The translations under genes were made by a program, and so were the position numbers. A stretch of 64,000 nt of DNA from Echinococcus granulosus. Its lineage: Eukaryota; Platyhelminthes; Cestoda; Cyclophyllidea; Taeniidae. The stretch lies in assembly GCF_000524195.1 (NCBI RefSeq), contig NW_020170404.1:1-64000 (forward strand), written 5' to 3'. Shown here piece by piece: positions 34,869-48,080 of the stretch. Numbering within the stretch: position 1 is the stretch's first letter; each line of letters starts with the position of its first letter. The notes below the pieces were generated by a model that saw only the letters and a program-made list of their open reading frames with translations, ran no database searches and was not told the origin of the DNA.

Positions 34869-37800
34869 TATAGGAGGAGAAGGAGAAGCAGGAGCATTGT
34901 AGGTTAAGTTGAGGTGCTGTTTTGTAAATAGGCCATGTGGTCAGTGGACCACATATACAAATGACTCTCGCGAGGTTGGAATCGGCGCCTACCAATCACA
35001 GCTGGGTGATGGGGCTTGCTCTCTGACCAACCCGGAGGCAGAGCCAATCAACCGACCGGATACAGAGGTGGCTGGCTGTGCATGTATATGCGTTGTGAAG
35101 TGGATGGGGTAGAGGTGGGGTGGGAGGAGTGGGACCAAAAATAATGGGCCATTGCCTCCTTGTCTCCTCTTGATTGCTTAACCCATGGTTTCAAGCAGCG
35201 ATCAACAGCAATGCTGACTTTATAATGACGTCTTGTTAGCCCAACAGGCTAGATCAGATAATTTCATTCAAGTGTATTTTTGGTGGAGTCAATAATTCAC
35301 AAGACATCAGAAGTTCCGATAAATCTTGTGAAATTCTAGGAGTGATTAATTTTTGTCATAAAATGTAGTTGTGTTAAGTAAAATTGAAGTGGTCAAGTCG
35401 ACGTTAATAATCAAGTGATGATTATTTTGGAGTAGAAGCCAACCACAAATTTTAGCCACATGCACACGAGACTGGTTCAAGGCATACTACCTACGTGTCA
35501 ATTTAAGTAATTTTTCAATATAATAAATGTGAGTGACGCTTACTATCTTCTCTGGAAGTGTGTTACTTACCTTCGAGAGGAGAACTTCGTCCTATTCCCA
35601 TGGAAGGCAGTTGTTTTTTTAGCCAGGTAAACCACGAATAGTTGATGAAGCCTCTGCTAATGCGACAGAGGTCTTCTGGATACATACGTTTTTTTTTCGG
35701 CAGCTCCTCTGTGACATGCCTGCTGGCCACTTTCCTGCCTCATTGATAAGGTCACGTAGCTGCGTAAAAAGGTGGTGCTGGGAAATATGACCCCGAGAAG
35801 GAAAAGTGGCCTTAGATTCCTTCTGTTAGCTAATGAAATGCTATTCCTCCTTTGTTGGAATTAACATTATCCGGCCACAGGTGGCGGAGCATCTGAGTCA
35901 CTCTGAAGGGCGGCATCAGGGGGGCGGACCTGAGTTTACTGAAAAACTGTTAGAATAGATAGTATGCCATCAATATGGTTACCTCACTTGACGCAAAACC
36001 TTAGCCTTTATCATAGCTTCATATACTGATCCAACGACCACCATTATCTCACACTTGATTTCTTGGGACGCCGGCTTTGCATAAATTAAAAATGGTATTT
36101 TTTCGTATGCTCTACAATCATGCGTATTTGAGGTGTGTAATAATCTCCAATTTCTTTTGTCATTTCTCACTCGGACTGTCATAAATTATAAAATCACTTT
36201 TGCAGCTTATTTTGATTCCATGTAACGCTAAATTTTTGAAGTTTCTGGCAAATTTAAACCATGTTCTTGAGTAGCATAAAATCTTACATAAGTTGAAATA
36301 ATCAAAATGAAATAAGAAAAATATTTAATTTGGCCTCGGCTGAAATTGTTTAAGCGGACCACTTAACCAGTCCTCTACTAACTACCGGAGGATAGGTGGG
36401 TGTTTTTGGTTTGGTTGCATGAGCCTGTGGGTCTTGAATATTCGCCAGTACTTTTTGATTCAGAAATCTAGAGGATGATTAAGAACTTTTGTTGTTTCGC
36501 TAACATTATGGGAGCAAATCTGCCTTGTAGTCAAAGCAAGAATAATCTAACTCTAGACCACGCAGTGTCTCTATGGCAGACGATTACTCTCTCACGGCTT
36601 ATTAGTCAGCATAGCTGCTCTGTAATCTACCTACATACCACAATCGTGGCTTATGAACCTGGATGAGCGATGAGCTATACTGCTATACGCCTTGAACACT
36701 CAAGGAGTGAGATGCGTCAAAGTACCTTGCTATGGGTCGTAGGGAGCTAGAGTGTAGTGAGAAGGTTGAAAAACAGGGGCATGCCCAGGCAACAGAGTGG
36801 AATCTGATTTATTACTCCTTACCTCGTCAAGTCACTGCAAATGCAGCTATCTAAAGCATATATATGTCGTTCAGAGTAATTAACCAGGCCTCTTAGGAGC
36901 TGGCCTTCTTTGGATCATCAATGAAAGTGACTATTCTTTACATCCATCAACTGTAGTGTCTGACTTGCCATCGCAGAAGTTCTAGGCCATGAGTCTGGCA
37001 AATGACTTTGCTGCAAACTTGTAGAGAAGCTGGCAGTCTAGTTAGCATCCCCCTTTGATCTCCATGGCGTCAGCGTGGAGGTAGAAGAAGGCCTATGCAC
37101 CTTTATGCACACTCTGAGCAGATAGTACGGTACCGCAGCCAAACATGTTCTCGCGGGACTTGCAGCCAGAATAAACACCATTACGTTCACCCAATGGGCA
37201 CCTGAATCGGCATCCAATATGCATGAAGTGTTCCCATGAAATGATCATAGTTTACGTCAATTTTAGAAAAAAAGTATCACTTTGACCGTGTTTGAAATTT
37301 CTCACCTGCAACCTGTGAATGCTAGCAAATCGATTGTCATACTAGTTTCATTGGCAACATTAATTAAACAGGAGTTTGATTTTGAAATCACAATACAAGA
37401 GGTAAATAAAATGGCATGCTGATTTATTTTTGTAAAGCTTAGCAGAATTTCTGATACTCACGTAGTAAATAAGTTGGACTGCAAGAGACGACACTCATTT
37501 CTGCAATCAACGACCCTCATTCACACAGCAAGCTGCTCAAAATCGCGAGTCAACCATTTTGTCACTGGTCAATCCAAGGTTATTGGGACCAATTTGATCG
37601 TTTGACTGACACGATCTTTCTTGCCTTGGTTATATAGTTTTGTAACATAAAGAAGTAAATTAAAGAAACTAGTGCTTAAGTCTTCCCTCTTGTAAAAACC
37701 CAAAGTAGTATGGAAGAACGTAGAGTAGAGATAGGAGGCTATCGAGGCTGCTTAAAGCCCATACAGCAAGGTGGGATGGCAACTTATAGAGACTGAACAG

Positions 37801-39329
37801 CCTACGCAGATAAGCACAGTGTGGCTTCCAAATTCCTCCAGTTGTCGTCTCTGGTAGTCCTCCTCATCATTTGTTTGTACAGGTCATCACATTAGGAGTC
37901 TCTCTCGTTCTGCGGGTGTCTGGGATGTGTTTTTTGAGGCTTGGCAATCAGCCAACCGTCCACCAGTGCATCACTTTAAATCTCCCTGCAACTCTCCTTG
38001 GGAGAGCTGCAAGGTCGTTTGCATTGCTCAAAGATTACGTCCCAGAGTGAAGGTACAGCTTACAGAGGCTGAAATTAGACAACCATTTAAACAAAGCATT
38101 AAACCGCTATGACCTGATTGGAATTAAATTTGGGTGAAGATGTTGAGCTAACAGCTGTAATTCATTGCAGCTAGTAACCAAAACTTGTGCACACAACTTA
38201 TTGCAACTGCGTCCAAGGTCTGTTACAGAGGTATGGGAGGATTTTAAGCAGGAAAGTATCTCGCCAACATCTGAATCCCTATTCTAGAGTAACAGTGCCT
38301 GCGAACACAACCTCTTAGACCACTGTACAACTCTACTAAACCGATTTTTTGTGTAGATTAAAAGTTAGGAAAACCAGCATCTAGGTGGCAGGGATGTCTA
38401 TTTTATACTGATAAATTGCCGGTGGCTTTCCTTTCTGCTATGCCAATTTGCCACTTGAGGGATGACTGGGGTCGCCAAGTAACTACGGCTCCTTTTAAAT
38501 TGCAGCCTGGGGCCTAAAGCACAAGCGCCTTAGACAGCTTTATTGGGAGTCTTGCAGATGAACTTGACAAATGGAAGTTTGAACAGCATAAAAGGAGACT
38601 GTAAAACATTTTGGATCAAGCGGAGTGGATGAAACAGTTCCCTTGATGACGTGGTTGAATTTGACTCAGTGTGGAAGGTTTTGATAAGGCTGTTCGAATT
38701 GGTTTAGGGAAAAGGAAATAAAGAGGAAACTTCAAGGATTTTGAGGCCTCATTGTAGAAATACACGCAGACGTCATGATTTGGGCATTAGATGTTATGTC
38801 GAATCAACTTTTTGGGATTTTTTAATGCCAAAAATGTTATGACAAGTTTGAGAAAACAATCATGTACCTTTCAGGAATGCTAAATTCATGTTATGTTTAG
38901 GAAGAAAAATGGAAATTAGCCGTACATGTAGACTATTTCGAAATCACTATAAGCTGATTTGCTTCTTTTAACCTGACTACTTTACCCCAGTTTTGCCTTA
39001 CCAAAAGCGCTGGCTTACTTCTTGGTTTTCATATTGTAGGGCTTCATCAGCATTGCTCTAGAACGACCGACACTAGAGTCTCGAAGGAGACTCTACTTCC
39101 AGTGTCCAGGTGTGTCTAGATTCTATTTCATAGCAGGCTGTTCAAAATCGAAACGTATTATTTTCCTCAGACCTATTTTACCGCTTTAATGTCAACCACT
39201 TCACTTATGGCGCAAGATCTTGTGTAAATGTGACACTGGAAGCGCAGATAACAATGAAAACAAGGAATTTCTCTTTTAAATGAAATAAAAATGGCATATT
39301 TTAATTTAATTTCCATTAGGAAATGAGGT
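34869..39329. other. Gene-poor spacer
   Basis: About 4.5 kb with no supported exon, RNA gene or recognised repeat. The first few hundred bases presumably contain the promoter of the minus-strand membrane protein gene; I see no clear core promoter there. Confidence 0.4.
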
Positions 39330-40440
39330 TGTATATGTAGTGCTGGGACTTTTCCAAAGATGAAAGAAGACAATGCTAGGACAGAAGATGTATTACCGAA
39401 GTACAGAAGAGCTGGTGGGTACTGACGTGGCCCGGCCGCCAAATCCCAGCGGATGCACACAGGCAGACCCTTAAGTGCCCTTGAAACCGAAGCTATGAGT
39501 TAAACAAACAAGGCATTACACTTGATTCCTTTCCTTTAAAGCTTCATTCCCGACGCAACTCATGGTCAACCTCATTTGCCGGTCGTCACAACGTAATCGG
39601 TGCTGTAAAACACGCCCATGAACCCACCCGCCAGTCATCGAGAATGCTTGCAACTTAAACGATATTTGATCACAACGTTACTGATGCCTCTTGGCATTCT
39701 AATGGATCAGAAGTTTTGCTCTGCTTGAAACTGTTTTGGGGGAAGGGTGGCGTGTCGGCCGGCTTGGTATATTCGCCTCTTGTCACAAGAACACTTGACT
39801 GGAATCAGAGCCACATAACAATGGACGGAGTTTAGCTTGATCTCACATCTGTTTGTCCCTGTCACTTTGTTCTCACTTCACTTCTATCCAGCCATATCTA
39901 TCTGGGTCTTATCCAGCTTGTGGAGAAGTAGAGGGAGTACCGCGTATTCACCTATTTGACATCTTCATACGGGTACCGCGGACAGTTCCATGACACGCTT
40001 TTCCACATGATTGACGGCTAGTGTGGCTTCAGTTGTTGATTGCATTCCCGCAGAATACGGGACCGGAGTGGTTGCTGAAGGTATACACCATTTTCAGCGC
40101 TTTGGTTTGGGGTAGTCACAGATTCCCCCACCCGCTCCATACACTCTTCTTCCGTCATAAAGTTTAGCATTCAGTAATAAAAATCAGGTTAGCTGTCCTT
40201 TAGGATCAGGTCTGCTTTCTGCTGCCACCAAAGTAGCGCCCCAAAACTTCTCTGAAGACGAGATTGCGTAATATCAAGGCAGAATATGTGCTATTGACGC
40301 AAAGAAGGGCCAAATCGGGTAACTATCATGGCCTGGAGGTCATGCCACTTAGCGGATATCCAATATTGGCGCCCTAAGTGCCCACGAAATTAAAACTAAG
40401 GGGTAAACAAATCGTCAAAGCATTAAATAACGCATGCGTG
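39330..40440 (+). mobile_element. Near-complete small terminal-repeat element 1 (TRIM-like)
   Basis: Left terminal repeat about 39330-39505, body about 39510-40200, right terminal repeat about 40205-40440, both repeats direct. The right repeat shows TGCTGCCACCAAAGTAGCGCC, TCTCTGAAGACGAG, AAGGCAGAATATG, ATCATGGCCTGGAGGTCATG, CCTAAGTGCCC and AAACAAATCGTCAAAGC. The left repeat shows the same order (GATGAAAGAAGACAATGCTAGGACAG, CCTTAAGTGCCC, AAACAAACAAGGCATTACA). The body has no coding frame and aligns with 46700-47330. A non-autonomous LTR retrotransposon in miniature is the best structural reading; the ends (TGT...ACA) are approximate. Confidence 0.55.
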
Positions 40441-43400
40441 TTTTACTACACCTTTCCAGGCCACAAGCAGATAAGTTTGCTGAACCGCATGGTTTAGGTA
40501 AATCGGTTCCCCTCCTCAAGAGGGTATAAATCTCACTTTCCTGTGTAACCCCCATGTTAACACCACATCTTTCCTTCCACCAATCAACCTTATCAATTAT
40601 AGGTTTTGGGACCAAATCCTTTTGAGAGGAAAGTCGAAAGTTGCATAAATTTTATTCGTGGTTTTGTATTATCAAATCACGACTCCATTTTCCTTCAACC
40701 GATGATACTACTACTTTTACCTTCTTGAGACTTCACTTATAGTCCTTTCGGCAAAGCCACAATATGTGTCGTGTGCTGACCATTTCAGTGGGTCTGAACA
40801 GGTCATGGTAATGTATTTGGTCGTTTGAATGTTTCCTCAAAAAAGAGCATTCGTCTGTTCTGAAAAGGATTCCTTTCGATCTGGTTGATAATAGTCCATC
40901 TTTAGGTCTGTTTATCTAAGGAAGAAACGTGCCGAGGATATTTACAGCCTCAGAAAAATATACCCATTTTACTGTTCTTAAAGGTTCTGTTCAGAGGGCA
41001 AATCTCCTAATCAATGAATCGAGATCCTTTCAAAACATTTTCCCCTTCAGCACTCCTGTCAAGTCCTCCCCATTGATAAATATCACTTGGGGACATACAA
41101 AGGTGAAGGTCATTCAAAATGGCATCAATCCGTGAAGTTGGTGACCAGCTGAAAGAAGTCCAGCAGTTCAGCCGACAGGCACGTAGCCACAGGTTGCACT
41201 ACTAGAGTACTTACATTATTGCCATTCAAAACGTCCGTGATGAAGCCTTTGTCTCTCGGTCATCCTGGTGGGAGCCTTGATGGTGTCCGTACATAAGCAC
41301 ACAGTAGGCCAATGACAACGTGCTTTCACAATCACAGTTGACTGGGCGTTGCATTTCGTTTGAGTCCTGAAGAGCGCGGGGTATTCACCTTTACAATTCA
41401 CTGCATCTCTTTTATTGCCACTTGAGGGAAGAATGACTCCAACCCCCTTATTCCTCCCCTATCAAATGGGATTCCTTATCCATCCCTGCTTTCTTACCGC
41501 GCCTGAGAGGCGGTCCTTTTACTATGAATAATTCAAACACTCACTCCATAAACATAAAACAGTTTTTTGCCTTCACAGACTCCATTTCTGTTGCCACTGT
41601 ATAGCCTCATTCATAATAGCGGTTTTTAAGGCAAGAGCCTACACTAAAACTTTTTGAACCGTCAAACTTAAATTTACATTTGTCTAGCCTTGTTGGAAAA
41701 ATATATCGGACGGAATCAGAGTATTCAACTGATATTTAACGGGTGTATGTACCTGGTAAGTTATAAATTTTTCACAGCGGACTTCACCGGATGTTCTAAA
41801 TACAGTGTCCGCAATCCTTGTTCCCTGTTTAATGAAAGTGCGAAGCTCAGCTACCGATTCCCAAACTGTGATGGGACACAATGTCCAGTAAATCACACCG
41901 ATTTAGCCTGGGCCGTTAAGGGACAAATAAACCTTCACACACATGGGGTAGGTGGAAGCCGAGGTAAAGGCAAGTCACCCTCCACCTTAACGACTCTGTT
42001 GTGGGAGAACGCGAAGGTGAGATAGAAAAAGGCCTATGACAAATGGCTACCGAGATCCTCAAAAAAACCGGTCCTCTTCTCTACCCCTCGCCTCTGCGCA
42101 TTACTCCCAGCATCCAATACCTCCCTCCTAGTTCGATGAAGACCGGTGCGGGCGTTTGTGCGCTAGGTGGATAGCAATCGCGTTTTTACGTCCTCTTCGA
42201 GGCAAAATCAAACCCCAGTGTGCTTTTAGTCTTTTGGGTGGTAAATTCAAAGATCAACCATGTCAGGAACTGCCGAAGCAGACTCCTGAATATTTAAAAG
42301 AATCGTGGCAATCTAAAATTGCGGGCCCCACGTCGTCCATTCCATTAACACTGTTCTAAATTTGTATTTCCCCCTTCAGGATTCTCAAACATTCCAGAAC
42401 ATGACTCAACTAGCACTAACCACTCAAAATTACGTACATGCATAATGATTTTAGCCGTGGTATGGCCAGCAAGGTTTGACTTTTCCGCATTAAAGTCTCT
42501 GTGATGCTTTCAACCCTGTGAATGAATGATAAAACCTTGGAGCATGCAGCAACAGCGGAGATGTGCCAATTCCCCACCATTACTTTGGTGATTCTATTCA
42601 TCAAAAATATCTTACCAACACAAGCATTTGTTCAGATGAAATGTTCCTTGCAATTTTTGAGATAATTCATTTGAAATAAATGCTGTTGATGGCAAAGAAG
42701 GTTACTTAGAGACAAGGAAAAAACGAAAGGCTTGAGGAAAAAAGATGGAAACCGTTGGATTGACACAGCAAATGATTTAGGTACTGTTGCGCAAACCGGA
42801 AGTATTTCACTTTAAAGGACTGCAGTTGGGTTTCACCTACAAAAAGCAGTTAAAGGTGCAACGGCTTAATTTTTTCACTGCTGCTTAACTTTGACACCAT
42901 CAGCACAGCCTAATATGAGATGTTTTGTATGGCTGCCCTAACAAAAAGGAGATATTTGCGGTCTCCTTCTGGATGACTAGCACGAAAAAGCAAATTTAAG
43001 AGATAAAAATTTTGCAACACATTAGAAGCAAAATTAGGGGTGAAATTTTGCCTGAGTAGTTCATTCCAAGTAGGTAGACATGATCCCGATGCTGATTGGT
43101 CGGATTAATGGTATTATAAAGAATGTCTTTTTGTTAGTAAGTTGTGCTTTACAATCCATCTTACAAAGCAAATGTTGGGTGAAGTAACACGGGTCTTGGA
43201 AGCACATGGACCGCTGCAACTTGGAGGTTTTAATTCTTTTTTGACACCAATATTTTTACTATCCAATTAATCAATCCCGTGAGGGTTCAAGCCTAACGGG
43301 GAAAGCTGTACTAAGGCCATGAACGAGTGACATCTATTTTACTGATTTAAACTCCATAGATCCGTTTGTGACCCATGACTTGATGTCACTAGCTATCATA

Positions 43401-44064
43401 TGTTGACAAAGGAGAAGTGTCACGTATTTGTGATGTGTAGTTCAGGGAAGAAAATCGAGGCGTTGTGCATGTGCGATGGTACTAACGTATGCGTTAATAT
43501 TTACGTACAGCCAGTGGAGAAAAGTACCACAGCCTCTGTCTCTTATTTCTCCCCCAACGATGCCGACTTTTGTATGCCCACGCCGGCCCCACATCATTCA
43601 TCTTTATCATCTTACCAAATCTACTTACAGGTTTTCAGGACATACACCATCACCAGGTCGCAATTGGGTAAGAGGAAATGTGTCTAACGCTGTTTACCTC
43701 AGTTTGAAGAAAGAAAACAGTAAGTAGCGGCCATTGGGTTGCAAATAACTGGCATTTCGTATAAGGTTTATATCAAGATCAGAGGTTGTCGGGACTAACC
43801 ACATCACGTCTCGGCAACCCCTCACTTCACACTCAGTCATTGCTGGTATTGGTCGAGTCATCCCTACAGCCACGAACAAGGCGCCATGACACCAAAATGA
43901 CGGGCGAACCGTAGAAATTGAAGATCCTGCGTAGCTCCATACAGTTAAAATTAATAGTTATCATGGATAGGCAAAGCTGCAAGCGGTACTAGTCCAAGAT
44001 GAAAGGGGTTGTGGTAAGAAAATCAACTTAGAGTAAATTCAACACGAATTGCTTATTTACTTCT
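40441..44064. other. Gene-poor spacer
   Basis: No supported gene. Open frames up to 111 codons (41690-42025, plus) show no domain. No RNA gene was seen. Confidence 0.4.
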
Positions 44065-44290
44065 CGGTTTTGGTAGCGGTCAACTTGGGGTCTCCGCCAC
44101 TGTACACCCTCCGGGTGGTCTGGCCTCTCGGCCATGCCAGTAACCCCAGTTCTTTCTCTATGCGACATCATATATTCTGTCCGAGTATCATGTCTTCTTT
44201 TTTCTTCGGAGAAGTCTCGAGGCGCTACATTGGTGGCAGCAAAAGGCGAACCTGAATTTAAAGGGCAGCTGTTCTGATTTCTAAGGTCAG
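44065..44290 (-). mobile_element. Solo terminal repeat, minus orientation
   Basis: The reverse complement gives the clearest family sequence: AGCTGCCCTTTAAATTCAGG, TTGCTGCCACCAATGTAGCG, CCTCGAGACTTCTCCGAAGA, CATGATACTCGGACAGAATA, GGTTACTGGCATGGCCGAGA and GGCCAGACCACC. It is among the least decayed copies. Confidence 0.65.
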
Positions 44291-44769
44291 GTGATAAAAT
44301 TAGCCGAGGGGAAGAAGTATATATGCTGTGGATGATGGAAAAGGTGATGACCCTTAGTAGAAGGTCTAAAATTGACGTCTATCTTCGACGACTACCTCAG
44401 TCCCGTGGTCTGCAGGAAAGCTATTAGCAAATGAAGCAACACTAGCCGTAAAGAATCTGGGTGAGTTCGCTACGGAGTTGTCTACCATATCTGTGTAAAG
44501 GTGTCAATGAAGTGAACTCGCGATACCTCCTTCACCTCTCTACTTGCTGTATGGAACCTTAGATATATATGGCTGGGAGGCACTAAAGTAATAATGAAGT
44601 AGCATGGAAGAAGAGATGCTAAACCTTATCACCACGAAGCTAGGGTACACTCTGGCCTTTGTTAAGCAACTCTGCTTTTTGGGCCAGTGTTCTGAAGACA
44701 ATCGATGGACATACAGGATAGGCAGCACATTTTCCCTTCCCTTAATACAGTTCCCAAACAGGGCGAAAC

Positions 44770-44905
44770 TTCAGACCCTATGGGATTGCCGAGGGGGATT
44801 AGGGACGCTGTGGTCAACTATCTTCTCAGCTGTGTGAAAATTCGATGCCTGATGTGGTTTTCTTACAGCACTGACTACCTTGTGACGGTCGACGCGAAAG
44901 GCTGA
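44770..44905 (+). repeat. Weak repeat pair member (with 30935-31055)
   Basis: Codes GIRDAVVNYLL and then STDYLVTVDAKG in one frame before a stop, similar to the other member. Origin unknown. Confidence 0.3.
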
Positions 44906-45009
44906 CAAGGGGTGTGGAAGGTGCCAGGGGGCAACGATCGCGATGGAGAGGGAGGCTATTTGATCCTTTAATTGTTGATTAAACTCGCGGAGTCACTCAT
45001 CCCGGGCGG

Positions 45010-45125
45010 GGATACCTCTGGGCCCTCAAGACCTTCTGTAGATCGATAATACATATTCCGCCCGAATAGTCCATCTTCTGCCATCTTCAGGGTTATCTCG
45101 GGGAGCAAAAGCGAAATCTAAAGGT
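45010..45125 (-). mobile_element. Terminal-repeat fragment, minus orientation
   Basis: The reverse complement carries TCGCTTTTGCTCCCCGAGA, CTGAAGATGGCAGAAGATGG, CTATTCGGGCGGAATATGTA and GAGGGCCCAGAGG, in family order. Confidence 0.5.
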
Positions 45126-46509
45126 TTAGTTTCTGCACATTTTATACCAATCTGAGAGATCCTACCCACCATCTATTTATAATCAGCAAGGTAAATGCGA
45201 GGGTTCAAAAACGTATTCATATTATTTACACAATGTGCGTAGACTTCACCTTTGGACACGTGACCTTGCCCAAAGCCATTGGTATGCCAGATGCGATTGG
45301 TGCAGGACATCAATGCGTCTTTTTTGAATCAAGCCAAGAGTATTTTTTTTCCGCAAACCAAACTCGTCATTTATAGCCAACATTGTGTGAGCCCTTCATT
45401 CTTCTACCCATCGACCATCACACTGGTGGAATGAATGTCGGTTCCTACCACTTGAACCACTAGTCTCTCCGTCCTTCCGCAAGTTAATAATAAATCGAGG
45501 TCTACCAACAGCATCGTCTTTTTGATGGTGGTGTAATATCCATTTGTTTCAATGTGCCTTCTAGACGAGAAGTGATCAGCGAATACGAATCTCGTGATCG
45601 ACTGGACGAACGCCATCGGATCCCCAGGCGAAGACATCCCCTATCCACGTTTAGACCATGATGCCCTGTACCCCTTTTATTATTCCCACCCACTAAACAC
45701 TGCCCTCCTCTAGACCGTCATCTTCTAAAGGTATAAAAGGCAGAGGTGGAAGAGATAAACACCAAGCTCATTACAGTGCCTTAGGAAGGACTTCAAATAA
45801 CTTCTCTGTTAGCTAAGCGGTTACTGCAGATATATGTATGGTAATTCGCAGTCCTAAAGATGACAGGAGACGGGTTGCCGGGCAAAAGGGATTTCATTTC
45901 AGCTGAACACTGGTTTATCGGACATTCAAATTTTTAATTATCACAGAGGTATTAATAGATGCGAATTTGTAAGTAAATGTTGATTTAAGTGAAGACAGAA
46001 GAAATGATATCGAACTGAGCCATAAATCGAGGAATTGTTTTCTCGTGGATAATATGAGGCAGGTCAAGTTTCAGCCCCGCCAAAAACATTCATTTTGAAA
46101 GGCGAACCTAGATGTACTGGAATGCGGGAACTTGGGTTTTTAAACTGGATGAATCTTCTTGACTTAAAAAAAGTACCTACCACCACATTGTAGGCCCAAA
46201 ATGAAACGAAATGAGTAATGAGGTCTCTGCAGGCAGCAAGATGACACCCGTCAGTGTCAATAGTAATCAGTGTTATGACAGCTGCCAGGAAATAAGGAAA
46301 CCGTCGAAAGTTAGTTATTTACCCACGCATAAACTGGTGATGGATACAAATGTGCGAATTCAAAATATCATTATGAATTCAAGTTGGGTGTGTAGGACTG
46401 CACACTCAATCAAATGGGTCATTTTTAGAACGGATGGAGGATTTATCCATTGTAGCCCAAAAAGGGGTGTAAATGATCAAACAGTCAACCTTCTGTTTAG
46501 AAAATATAA

Positions 46510-47510
46510 CCTCATGTGACACCTCAGGTCTGTCCTGGAGACTAAATTAGTTATAACACCAAGGCGGAATATGATTTGCCAACACACAGAAGGGCTATGG
46601 GGCTACTGGCATGGTCGGGGGCCATGCCGCCCAATGGAAGTACAATCGCAGGTCAAAGAGGTAAAGGAACAACCCTAGTGTTACACAGCCCCCTCCCCTT
46701 TAGATCATCGGCCTAGGAAATCACCTTGGCCAACCTCCTGCAAAACACCCACGGGTCACCCGCGCCAGTCATCTAAATTGCGTGCAACTGAGATGATATC
46801 TTGATGCAACGTCGCTGATCCCTCTTGGTAACTCCAAATGAACTGGAGTTGTAGCCGGTTTGGGAAATTTATTGAGAGGACCAGGGAATGTGGTAGCCAT
46901 CACCTACGTCTGCTGCCAGCCACAGGAGCATTGGCCTAAAAGCATGGCTACTTGATAGACACAATGTGAAGTGATTTCGTTGAAATGAGGTTTCGCTTTT
47001 GTGCCTCCATGTCACTTTTTTTCACTTTAGTGCTCTCTTGCCATATCTATCTGGGTTCCGTCCAGCTAGTAGAGAGGTGGACAAGGAGGTGCAGGTAGTT
47101 CACCCAATTGTCACCTTCATGAAGGTACCGTAGACAGTCCCGAAGGTGCATTTTTCAGATGGTTCTCGGTTAGCTGCGCTTCATTTTTAGCAGCCTTGCT
47201 GCAGAACAAGGGACTAGGGCGGTCGCCGATGTTAAAGAAAGACGGCATTTTCAGTCCCTTCCACAGCATATACCCTTCTTCCGTCAAGTCAAAGTTTCGG
47301 GTTCAGTAATAGAAATCAGGGTAGCTGTCCCTTACGAACGGGTTCAATTTCTGCTGCCATCAGCATAGCGCGGTGACTCTTTCCTAAAGATTAAAGAAGT
47401 CATAATAGCAGGAGTGGGAAGCAATCCCGCTCGGCGGAAGTCCAATGGCAGAGCCTTAATTGCAAGCAAAATCAAAACGCAGAATTAAACACATCATCAA
47501 AGTGTTACAG
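46510..47510 (+). mobile_element. Near-complete small terminal-repeat element 2 (TRIM-like)
   Basis: Left repeat about 46510-46690 (GGCGGAATATG, GGGCTACTGGCATGG, GGCCATGCCGCCCAATGG, TAGTGTTACA), body about 46700-47330, right repeat about 47335-47510 (TTTCTGCTGCCATCAGCATA, CCTAAAGATTAAAGAAGTCAT, GGAAGTCCAATGGCAGAGCC, AAGTGTTACA). Both repeats are direct and end in GTTACA. The body shares with element 1 the CATATCTATCTGGGT, CCGTCAAGTCAAAGTTT and CAGTAATAGAAATCAGG/TTAGCTGTCC blocks. No open frame. Confidence 0.58.
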
Positions 47511-47879
47511 ACCCATAGCTTGATACAACTGTCATTATTTTCAGTTATTTAATAAGGTATTTCAAAATATCTTTTCGCAAGTTATTAAGCCACCTTATTC
47601 ATTGAGGATCTATCATTTCTACAAATTTACAAATTGTTTAAAAACCAAGCGCTCCACTTGTGCATTCAAACCATCATTTAATGGACGTGATAGGTGGTAT
47701 TATTGCCACTTTGCAGCTCACACCAACATTTTACAGAGGCATAAAAATGCAATCACCACAGTTATTTTGACTCGTAAAGCCACTTGTAAAAGCTACCACC
47801 GTAAGTGTACTGTTTCTGTACAAATTACAAACGTCTGCATTGCACAAAAAGGCCGTCAAGGCAGTATTTTTTCAATCCG

Positions 47880-48080
47880 CATGCTCTCCTTTGGGTTTTT
47901 ACAGCTCTTTGAGACTTTCCCGAAGACGTATGAAGTCATGATACTCGGACAGACTGTGTACTGTCGACATGCAGGATAGCTGGGAAGGGGGCTACTTGCC
48001 TGGCCTAAAGGCCAGTCCGCACGGCCGAGAGAGAATGGCAGAGCCCCTCACCAGCATACAATCCAACATGCCCCTCCATT
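47880..48080 (+). mobile_element. Solo terminal repeat
   Basis: CTTTGAGACTTTCCCGAAGA, GAAGTCATGATACTCGGACA, GGGGCTACTTGCCTGGCCTA, AAGGCCAGTCCGCACGG and GAATGGCAGAGCCCCT follow in family order. An open frame of 125 codons (47602-47979) ends inside it and is not a gene. Confidence 0.6.

Noticed and set aside
47602..47979. Open frame of 125 codons
   Set aside because: Its end runs into a solo terminal repeat and no domain is visible.
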